Below are positions 1 through 6,062 of a stretch of DNA of 9,439 bases, one piece after another. The stretch is taken from the NCBI GenBank assembly GCA_002292895.1, contig DBCE01000158.1:929-10367 (forward strand). Reading direction: 5' to 3'. Numbering within the stretch: position 1 is the stretch's first letter; each line of letters opens with the position of its first letter. The notes beneath the pieces were generated by a model. It worked only from the letters and a program-made list of their open reading frames with translations. It made no database searches and was not told the origin of the DNA. Made by a program: the position numbers and the translations under genes. The DNA comes from Phycisphaerales bacterium UBA966. GTDB taxonomy: Bacteria; Planctomycetota; Phycisphaerae; Phycisphaerales; SM1A02.

Positions 1-1083
1 TTTACCGTGAAGATCACCGGTGGCCCCGACGGCGACGTCGCCGGCAACATGATCCGCATTCTTGACCGTGATTACGGAAACAATGCTCGCATCGTTGGCA
101 TTGCTGACGGTAGCGGCGTTGGCGAGGATCCAGACGGACTTGACCACACCGAACTGCTGCGTCTCTTCAAAGAGGCGCTGCCAATTGCCAAGTTTGACCC
201 TAAGAAACTCGGCAAACATGGCGCCGTGGTGCCGGTGGAAGCGCCCGGCGGTGTGATGATTCGTAACACACTGCACAACCGCTTGAAGGCTGACGCGTTC
301 ATTCCGGGCGGTGGCCGACCAGCCACGATCAACGAAAGCAATTGGCGCGACTACCTGACCAAAGACGGAAAGCCGTCCGCCCCGATCATCGTGGAGGGAG
401 CCAATCTCTTCCTGACTCCGGGCGCGCGCAAGGAACTCTTTGCAGCGGGCTGCCTGATCTTTAAGGACTCCAGCGCCAACAAGTGCGGCGTGATCTGCTC
501 CAGTTATGAAATCGGCGCCAGCATGTTGCTTGATGAGAAGAGCTTCATGTCCATCAAGGCTGAGTTTGTCGAACAAGTGTTGGTGAAATTGCGTGAGCTG
601 GCCCGCTTTGAAGCGGAACTGTTGATGGCGGAAGGCCGTCGTCATCCGCACACTCCGCTCACTGAACTTTCCACGGAACTCTCCAAGGTCATCAATCAGG
701 CAGCGGACGCTATTCGCGCAGCGATGGATTCCTGGACACCCGCGGACCGCGAACTGGCCAAGCAAGTGGTTCGTGAGCACATCCCGCAAAAGTTGCAGGA
801 CACTGCCGGCGACCGGCTTTGGACCGACATTCCGCAGGCGTACTTGGACTGGATGGTCGCCAAGCGCTTGGCGTCCGGCATCGTCTACCGCGAGGGCGTC
901 AACTTCTTGGAAGGCGTGGAGCCAGACGCGGTGGCGGCGTTGTCCTTGCGCTACCTGCGCAAGCGCGACGAGAACCGCCGACTGGTGGAGCAATTGAAGG
1001 GTTCCACCGCACCGGGCGCAGCCCGCGCTGCCGAGCTCTTGGCACGGGCCGGAACCCGCGCCGCGCTGGAAGATTTCGACTAA
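1..1083 (+). CDS. NAD-dependent glutamate dehydrogenase, large GDH2-like type (C-terminal part, 5' end outside window)
   Basis: This is the C-terminal 360 codons of a large NAD-specific glutamate dehydrogenase, which oxidatively deaminates glutamate to 2-oxoglutarate and ammonia with NAD+ in the cytoplasm. The frame is open from base 1, so the GTG at 7 is an internal codon and not the start. The fragment begins in the dinucleotide-binding region with the glycine-rich GGPDGDVAGN segment (about 19-48). It continues through VEGAN (391-405) and KDSSANKCGV (463-492), both highly characteristic of the large NAD-GDH families, and ends with a helical C-terminal region. The GGPDGD form resembles the GDH2 (about 115 kDa) class more than the 180-kDa class; that choice is from memory of the families. 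Full-length members are usually 1000 residues or more, so most of the protein lies upstream. The stop is TAA at 1081-1083, and no convincing terminator follows. Family assignment is firm; the subclass is less so. Confidence 0.93.
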   Translation, partial: FTVKITGGPDGDVAGNMIRILDRDYGNNARIVGIADGSGVGEDPDGLDHTELLRLFKEALPIAKFDPKKLGKHGAVVPVEAPGGVMIRNTLHNRLKADAFIPGGGRPATINESNWRDYLTKDGKPSAPIIVEGANLFLTPGARKELFAAGCLIFKDSSANKCGVICSSYEIGASMLLDEKSFMSIKAEFVEQVLVKLRELARFEAELLMAEGRRHPHTPLTELSTELSKVINQAADAIRAAMDSWTPADRELAKQVVREHIPQKLQDTAGDRLWTDIPQAYLDWMVAKRLASGIVYREGVNFLEGVEPDAVAALSLRYLRKRDENRRLVEQLKGSTAPGAARAAELLARAGTRAALEDFD

Positions 1084-1139
1084 CGCGGCTGGGATGGCAC
1101 TTTGTACATGCGACCCCGTTGCGCCGTACCCTGCGCACC

Positions 1140-1144
1140 GGAGG
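1140..1144 (+). promoter_or_regulatory. Ribosome binding site that fixes the start of the first DUF4139 gene
   Basis: A GGAGG Shine-Dalgarno sequence sits 6 nt before the GTG at 1151. It decides the start: an ATG in the same frame at 1094 would add 19 residues (Cys- and Pro-containing) ahead of an otherwise normal signal peptide and has no comparable ribosome binding site. Confidence 0.75.
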
Positions 1145-1150
1145 ATTCCT

Positions 1151-3013
1151 GTGCTCGTATTCGATCGCCCTGCCACTATCCGTCGTCCCGCTTCTTCATT
1201 GCTGCTCCTGGCATGTGCCGCGCTGACTGCAGCAACTGCCAGCGCGCAAGATCTGCCAACGCAGACGATCTCCGATGCCGGCACCATCGACCGCGTGGTG
1301 ATCTACCCAACCAGCGCTGCGGTGACGCGCGTCATTCATCAAGATCTGGCGCAGGGACTCTGGATTGTTCGCGTCACCAATCTGCCAGCGGGCGTGAACG
1401 GCGCGCAACTACAAGCCAAGGTGCGCTCTGGCGATGCCCCCAATCCGTCCGGTCCGCGACTCCTTGGCGTGGAATTTGAAGAGACACCCGGCATTGAATT
1501 TGCAGGTAGCAAAGAAGGCATCGATCTCGCGGAACGACTGAAGGAAGCGCGCCGACGTTTGGAGTTCACCAAACAGGACCAAGCACAACTGGCCACGCGC
1601 AGCGCCCACATCGACCAAGTTTCCGCGCGCATCACCGCCAACGCCACTGCCGACGGCGGTACCGCGAAGGCAGACCCTGCCAAGGCAATCGAAGGCCTCG
1701 CGTGGGTGAATGCCGAAAAAATGCGCGTGATTGAAATGTCGCGAACGCTCGCTCAGCGCGAAGACGCCGTGACGAAAGAAATCGCAGTGCTCGAACAAAC
1801 CATGGCGCAACAAGGAAGCGCTGGTCGCACGCAGCGAACCGCTGTAGTGAAGATTGCCGCGCCGCAAGCCACCCCGCTTGATCTGGACCTGACCTACATG
1901 GTGCCGAAAGCATCATGGGCACCCGCATATTCCATTCGTGCTGCTGGTGATCGCAGTGGTGCCACCATTGAGTACGACGCGATGATTGCCCAGCGCACCG
2001 GCGAAGAGTGGAAGGATGTGCGGGTATCCCTCAGTACCGCGGATCCAGTGCGGGCTGCGCAGCCAAGTGAAGTGGAACCGGTCTATGTGGATATCGAGCA
2101 GCCCATGTACGCCGGTGTCCCAGGCGATAGCAGCGGAATGGTGGGCGGCATGGAGATGGGCGAGGAGAAGTACAAGGATCAAGCCAAGTTCCGTCGCGCT
2201 GGAAAGCCCGGGCGGAGCCGCGGGCCGGGTGGCGGTGGAATGGGTACCGGTGGGGCCTACGGTTCTGCAGGCGAACCTGGCGCTGCCGATGACAATGATG
2301 GCGAGCAAGGCGCCGTGCTTGAACAGCTCGCGCGCGCCGCCAGCGTTTCAGAAGCAGGCATCGCCGCAAGCTTTGAACTGCCGCGCCGCATCAGCGTGCC
2401 CAGCGACGGCACGCGCTCGCAGCGCACGCGCATCGCTTCGTTTGAGCCGGATGCAAAGTTTGTCTACGCGGCGCAACCACTGGTGACTGACAGTGTGTTC
2501 CTGCGCGGCGACCTGACCAACGCGTCCGCGTTCCAGTTGCTCCCGGGCACTGCGCAAGTCTTTATGGGCGGCGACTTCATTGGCGAGACTGCCATGCCAT
2601 CGGTGGCTCCAAAGTCTGATTTCAAAGTGTTCTTTGGGCCCGACCGCGCCGTGCGTGCCACGCGTGAGGTGATGTCCAAGGTCACCGGCGCTGCCGGATT
2701 GTTTGGCGGAAGTATTGCCACCACGTGGAACTATCGCATCAAGCTTGATAACGGCACCGGCCGCGATATTGCAGTGGAGCTGCTTGACCGCCGCGCCGTC
2801 AGCCGCAACGAGAAAGTGGAAATCAAGATCGCCGATCTTTCATCGCCACTTTCCAAAGATGCGTTGTACGCCGCCGGACCGCAGAAGACTGGCATCTTGC
2901 GCTGGGACATCTCAGTGCCAGCATCGGCACGCGGCCCCGCAGCGCTCCCAGTGACATGGACCGTGCAAGCGACGCGCGCCAAGGACATTGAAATCACTGC
3001 GCTGCCCGACTGA
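1151..3013 (+). CDS. Secreted DUF4140/DUF4139 (MuiA-like) protein, copy 1
   Basis: A 620-residue exported protein of the DUF4139 / mucoidy-inhibitor-A-like family, whose biochemical role is not established. The GTG start at 1151 follows a GGAGG site. Residues 1-32 form a signal peptide: Arg at 6, 11 and 12, a hydrophobic stretch around 17-28, and an ASA|Q cleavage site. Next is a DUF4140-like domain (about 45-145), with a VVIYPTSAAVTR strand and the ITNLP-type turn seen here as VTNLPAGV. A charged coiled-coil-like stretch (about 130-225) follows, then the DUF4139 domain to the end. The latter is interrupted by a Gly/Arg-rich low-complexity linker (about 318-390). The last 164 residues align without gaps to the next gene's product (109 identical by hand count), and both end in LPD. 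The gene is probably co-transcribed with that neighbour 30 bp downstream. A lipobox-like LLAC lies in the signal peptide, but lipidation looks less likely than signal peptidase I cleavage. Confidence 0.88.
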   Translation: MLVFDRPATIRRPASSLLLLACAALTAATASAQDLPTQTISDAGTIDRVVIYPTSAAVTRVIHQDLAQGLWIVRVTNLPAGVNGAQLQAKVRSGDAPNPSGPRLLGVEFEETPGIEFAGSKEGIDLAERLKEARRRLEFTKQDQAQLATRSAHIDQVSARITANATADGGTAKADPAKAIEGLAWVNAEKMRVIEMSRTLAQREDAVTKEIAVLEQTMAQQGSAGRTQRTAVVKIAAPQATPLDLDLTYMVPKASWAPAYSIRAAGDRSGATIEYDAMIAQRTGEEWKDVRVSLSTADPVRAAQPSEVEPVYVDIEQPMYAGVPGDSSGMVGGMEMGEEKYKDQAKFRRAGKPGRSRGPGGGGMGTGGAYGSAGEPGAADDNDGEQGAVLEQLARAASVSEAGIAASFELPRRISVPSDGTRSQRTRIASFEPDAKFVYAAQPLVTDSVFLRGDLTNASAFQLLPGTAQVFMGGDFIGETAMPSVAPKSDFKVFFGPDRAVRATREVMSKVTGAAGLFGGSIATTWNYRIKLDNGTGRDIAVELLDRRAVSRNEKVEIKIADLSSPLSKDALYAAGPQKTGILRWDISVPASARGPAALPVTWTVQATRAKDIEITALPD

Positions 3014-3043
3014 CATCGCATACGAACTCCACCGGACACCACC

Positions 3044-4822
3044 ATGTACCAGCACACCTTGCACACACTCTTCATTGCCACATCCCTCGCTGCTTTGGCG
3101 GGCGCGCCTTCTGCGTTGGCACAGTCAACCGTGGCCATCGATCCAGATGTTGCCATGCAGAACGCGTCTGACAATGGCACCATTCGCGCCGTCACCTTGT
3201 ATCCCGGCCGCGCAGCCGTGACCCGCGCCGTGCAGCGCGAATTCAAGCAAGGGCTGTGGTCACTGCGCATCTCTAACCTTCCTGCTGAAGTGCAAGCGGG
3301 ATCGTTGCAGGCGAAGGTGAATGCAGCTGCTGGAGCAACACTGAAGAGTGCGCCCAAGCTGCTGGCCGTGGAGTACTCACAGACCCCGCGCGTCGCATTT
3401 TCCAGTTCCCCTGAGGGGATTGCACTTGCAGAGAAGGTCCAAGATCTCCTGCGGAAAATTGAGTTTCTGAAACAAGACCGCGCCCTCCTGGCGCAACATG
3501 ACAAACTCATTGACCAGATTGGCGTCCGCGCGACCGCGTCCGCAACCGCCGACGGCGCCACACAGGCCGTCGACCTAGCCGCCGTCGCCAAGCAGCTTGA
3601 GTTTGTTCACACTGAAAAAGAACGCATTCTTGGCGTTGCGCGTGAACAGAACGAGCGCGACGAAATGCTGGCGCGCGAATTGCAAGTAGCAAAGCAGCAA
3701 CTTGAGTCACTCGGTGGTGCTGATCGCACCGAGCGCAGCGCATTGGTGCTGATGGCTATTCCGGAGTCATGCAGCGTGGATGTGGAACTCACCTACCTGG
3801 TTGGAAATGCCACGTGGGAGCCTGCCTACGCCGTGCGCGCTGCGGGCGACCGCACTGGCGTGACCGTGGAATACGACGCGTTGGTTTCTCAGCGCACCGG
3901 TGAAGACTGGAAGGATGTGAAACTCTCACTCTCCACCGCGCAGCCAACGCGCGCGTCAAGCCCACCAGCAGTGGATCCGTGGTACGTGGATGTGGTGGTG
4001 CCTATGCCGCCGGTGACTGCCGGTGCGCCAGCTCCCACCGCTGTCTATGACGCGGCACCGTCGGCACCCATGGCGATGGCCATGTCGCGACCCATGGAGA
4101 AAAACGAGAACGCAGTGCGCCTGGAACTGGAAAAACTCTCCGCAGTTGCCACCGTTCAAGAAACCGGCACTGCTGTTTCCTTTGAAATTCCCCGCCCCGT
4201 CACCATTCCAACGGACGCGTCCAAAAAACAGCGCACTCGCATTGGTGCCTTTGAGCCAACTGCCAAGTTCATGTATGTGGCGGCGCCGATCATTTCTGAG
4301 AGCGTATTCCTGCGTGGTGACATGACCAACAGCAGCGCGTTCCAACTATTGCCAGGAAATGCGCAGGTCTTCATGGGCGGTGATTTCATTGGCGATACCG
4401 CCATGCCGTCCGTTGCACCGAAGGATGAATTCAAAGTCTTCTTCGGCCCCGACCGCGCGCTCCGAGCGACCCGTGAAGTGCTCTCCAAGAACACCGGAAG
4501 CAGCGGCTTGTTTGGTGGATCAACAGTGACCACGTGGAACGATCGCATCACGCTTGATAACGGCAGTGGTCGTGAGGTCAACGTGGAACTCTATGACCGC
4601 CGACCAATCAGCCTCAATGAGAAGATTGACGTGAAGGTCAGCAATGTTGCGCCGGCCCTCAGCACCGACAAGCGCTACGTGGACGGACGGATGACGCAGG
4701 GCATCCTGCGCTGGGACCTCAAGGTGCCCGCCTCCGCACGCGGCCCCAAGGCCACGACAGTGAGTTGGACCGTCGATATCAGCCGCGCCAACGATGTTCG
4801 AACCACGCCACTGCCGGACTAA
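3044..4822 (+). CDS. Secreted DUF4140/DUF4139 (MuiA-like) protein, copy 2
   Basis: A 592-residue exported paralogue of the preceding gene. The ATG at 3044 has no strong Shine-Dalgarno (only a CCGGA-like stretch upstream), which suits translation coupled to the preceding gene, whose stop is 30 bp away. Residues 1-26 form a signal peptide ending SALA|Q. Its order matches copy 1: a DUF4140-like domain (about 45-145, with VTLYPGRAAVTRA and ISNLPAEV), a coiled-coil-like region (about 120-230), then DUF4139. The linker inside DUF4139 (about 306-356) is Pro/Ala/Met-rich and bears no resemblance to the Gly/Arg-rich one in copy 1. The shared core, such as VFMGGDFIG, FKVFFGPDRA and GILRWD, is strongly conserved. 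Codon choices differ throughout, so the duplication is not recent. Its stop is 10 bp from the stop of the convergent gene, so any terminator must lie inside coding sequence. The role is unknown; envelope location is inferred from the signal peptide. Confidence 0.88.
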   Translation: MYQHTLHTLFIATSLAALAGAPSALAQSTVAIDPDVAMQNASDNGTIRAVTLYPGRAAVTRAVQREFKQGLWSLRISNLPAEVQAGSLQAKVNAAAGATLKSAPKLLAVEYSQTPRVAFSSSPEGIALAEKVQDLLRKIEFLKQDRALLAQHDKLIDQIGVRATASATADGATQAVDLAAVAKQLEFVHTEKERILGVAREQNERDEMLARELQVAKQQLESLGGADRTERSALVLMAIPESCSVDVELTYLVGNATWEPAYAVRAAGDRTGVTVEYDALVSQRTGEDWKDVKLSLSTAQPTRASSPPAVDPWYVDVVVPMPPVTAGAPAPTAVYDAAPSAPMAMAMSRPMEKNENAVRLELEKLSAVATVQETGTAVSFEIPRPVTIPTDASKKQRTRIGAFEPTAKFMYVAAPIISESVFLRGDMTNSSAFQLLPGNAQVFMGGDFIGDTAMPSVAPKDEFKVFFGPDRALRATREVLSKNTGSSGLFGGSTVTTWNDRITLDNGSGREVNVELYDRRPISLNEKIDVKVSNVAPALSTDKRYVDGRMTQGILRWDLKVPASARGPKATTVSWTVDISRANDVRTTPLPD

Positions 4823-4832
4823 GCCGGATCGG

Positions 4833-5825
4833 TCAGAACCACCACGGATTGGCGGGCTTCTCCTCAACGATGCACTCTTGCAGGAATGCAACGGCGCGTT
4901 CGAAGCCTTCATCGATGGACATCATGGCATCTTCATGCTCAATGGAGAGCACATGGTCGTAACCATGGCGACGAAGCATGCTGATGAACGGACGCCAGAA
5001 CTCGGTGCCGTGGCCCCAACCGCAAGCGCGGAAATTCCATGCGCGGCCCTTGAGATCGCTGTACGGCTTGGCGTCTAAGTATCCATTGAGTGGACCTTGG
5101 TGACGATCAAGCTCCGTGTCCTTGGCATGCACGTGGAAGAGCAGCCCTGCCTCGCCGAGTTGTCGAGCGGCCAAGACTGGATCGCAACCTTGCCAGAACA
5201 AGTGTGACGGATCAAGGTTGGCACCCAAGATCGGCTTGCCCTTAATTCCGGCCTTCTTCTGCGCCAGTTCACTGAGTTTGATGAGCGTCTCGCCGTTGTA
5301 GACGGTGAAGCCAGGATGTGGTTCCCAGGCGATTCGAACGCCGTGCTTGGCAGCAAACTTCGCTTGCGCAGCCCAGTACGGAACCAACACGGTGTCCCAC
5401 TGATACTTCTGGATCTCTAGGAAATCGTTCGGCCATGGGCAGGTGACCCAGTTGGGTGTTCGGTCTTGCTTGCTGCCGCCGGGGCAACCGCTGAAGGTGA
5501 TGACGATGTCGGTACCAAGCTTTGGTGCCAGTTCAACGGCCGTGATGAAGTCATCGTGATGCTTCTTGGCGAAGCCCTTCTCTGGGTGCACCGGATTGCC
5601 GTGCACTGCCAGCGCAGAGCAGATCAGTCCGTGATCTTTGAGCAGCGCGTTGATGCGCTCCTGCTCCTTCTTGCTGCCGAGCACCTTCTTTGGATCAAAG
5701 TACGGCTTGCCGGGCCACGCGCCCACGGGGAGTTCAATGGCGCCCAGGCCGACGTCGGCGATGTAATCGCAAACGTCTTCAAGGGTGCGGCCGGCAAAGA
5801 GCGCTGACATGACTCCAAGCTTCAT
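4833..5825 (-). CDS. Sugar phosphate isomerase/epimerase family protein (xylose isomerase-like TIM barrel)
   Basis: A 330-residue cytoplasmic TIM-barrel enzyme of the AP-endonuclease-2 / xylose isomerase-like superfamily, whose members isomerise or epimerise sugars using a divalent metal. The ATG at 5825 is preceded by AAAGGA with a 5-nt spacer; a TTG at 5846 in frame would add 7 residues and lacks this site. The protein opens with MKLGVMSALF, the usual first barrel strand. Likely metal ligands by family comparison are E168 (in AWEPH), D205 (in NLDPSH, with H208 nearby), H231 or H233 (in FHVHAKD) and E296 (in SIEHED). GWGHG (269-273) lies in the loop before the last strands. The substrate cannot be read from the sequence; oxidoreductase partners often found beside such genes are absent here. 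It is transcribed away from the divergent gene at 6063 and converges on the DUF4139 pair. Family assignment is confident and specificity unknown. Confidence 0.91.
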   Translation of the reverse strand: MKLGVMSALFAGRTLEDVCDYIADVGLGAIELPVGAWPGKPYFDPKKVLGSKKEQERINALLKDHGLICSALAVHGNPVHPEKGFAKKHHDDFITAVELAPKLGTDIVITFSGCPGGSKQDRTPNWVTCPWPNDFLEIQKYQWDTVLVPYWAAQAKFAAKHGVRIAWEPHPGFTVYNGETLIKLSELAQKKAGIKGKPILGANLDPSHLFWQGCDPVLAARQLGEAGLLFHVHAKDTELDRHQGPLNGYLDAKPYSDLKGRAWNFRACGWGHGTEFWRPFISMLRRHGYDHVLSIEHEDAMMSIDEGFERAVAFLQECIVEEKPANPWWF

Positions 5826-5830
5826 GACAA

Positions 5831-5836
5831 TCCTTT
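5831..5836 (-). promoter_or_regulatory. Ribosome binding site of the isomerase-like gene, inside a hairpin
   Basis: On the minus strand this reads AAAGGA, 5 nt before the ATG at 5825. Its AGG lies in the outer arm of the inverted repeat at 5832-5857, so folding could partly mask it. Confidence 0.6.
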
Positions 5837-5857
5837 CGGGGCGCAAGGCGCCTCAGG
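5832..5857 (-). repeat. Inverted repeat / hairpin in the leader of the isomerase-like gene
   Basis: An inner stem GGCGC (5840-5844) pairs with GCGCC (5848-5852) around a 3-nt loop. Outer arms CCT (5832-5834) and AGG (5855-5857) are also complementary. The element lies in the 5' leader of the minus-strand gene and covers part of its ribosome binding site. Together with the adjoining GGGTGACGGG it resembles a class of short palindromic intergenic repeats with the core CGTCACCCTGAG...CGAAGGAT that I recall from many bacterial genomes. That resemblance is from memory. Confidence 0.5.
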
Positions 5858-5874
5858 GTGACGGGCGACGCCGC

Positions 5875-5907
5875 TCGGCTGCGCACTGCGCAACGCGGAA
5901 CAGCCGA
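5875..5907. repeat. Inverted repeat (7-bp stem) in the divergent intergenic region
   Basis: TCGGCTG (5875-5881) is complementary to CAGCCGA (5901-5907) around a 19-nt loop that itself contains a GCGC-ACT-GCGC mini-stem (5881-5891). There is no T-run on either side, so it does not look like an intrinsic terminator. It adjoins the hairpin at 5832-5857 and could belong to the same repeat element. Confidence 0.45.
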
Positions 5908-5951
5908 AGCCCCCCACTGGCAGCAGCACGTGCCGCCAAGGGGAGGCGCGG

Positions 5952-5980
5952 AGCGTAGTTGCCGCGGGGGTTGGGCTCAA
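5952..5980 (-). promoter_or_regulatory. Possible promoter for the isomerase-like gene
   Basis: On the minus strand TTGAGC (5975-5980) and TACGCT (5952-5957) are separated by 17 bp, a plausible -35/-10 arrangement. The -35 matches consensus at 4 of 6 bases and the -10 at only 3. It would give a leader of about 120 nt that includes the inverted repeats at 5832-5857 and 5875-5907. This is a weak call in GC-rich sequence where chance matches are common. Confidence 0.2.
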
Positions 5981-6000
5981 TGTCCGGAAGGAGCCGCATC

Positions 6001-6029
6001 CCGGCACCCCCGGGCAACCGGGACCCCGG
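6001..6029 (+). repeat. Nested hairpin with GCAA tetraloop upstream of the CX4CH protein gene
   Basis: CCCGG (6009-6013) pairs with CCGGG (6018-6022) across a GCAA loop, which fits the stable GNRA tetraloop class if read as RNA. An outer CCGG (6001-6004) can pair with CCGG (6026-6029). It ends 33 nt before the ATG at 6063. There is no T-run, so it is not a typical intrinsic terminator. Confidence 0.4.
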
Positions 6030-6062
6030 CGGAAACGAACCATTCGTGCGACAATCCCCCGA

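Noticed and set aside
1120..1137. TGCGC/GCGCA inverted repeat (8-nt loop) after the glutamate dehydrogenase gene as a terminator
   Set aside because: The stem is only 5 bp, has no T-run, and runs almost into the ribosome binding site of the next gene.
1094..1150. ATG at 1094 as the start of the first DUF4139 gene
   Set aside because: It adds a Cys/Pro-containing 19-residue extension ahead of the signal peptide and lacks a ribosome binding site, whereas the GTG at 1151 has GGAGG 6 nt upstream.
2731..3591. 286-codon minus-strand open frame
   Set aside because: It lies antisense across both DUF4139 genes, is rich in Ser/Ala/Arg as expected of a GC-rich shadow frame, and shows no recognisable motif.
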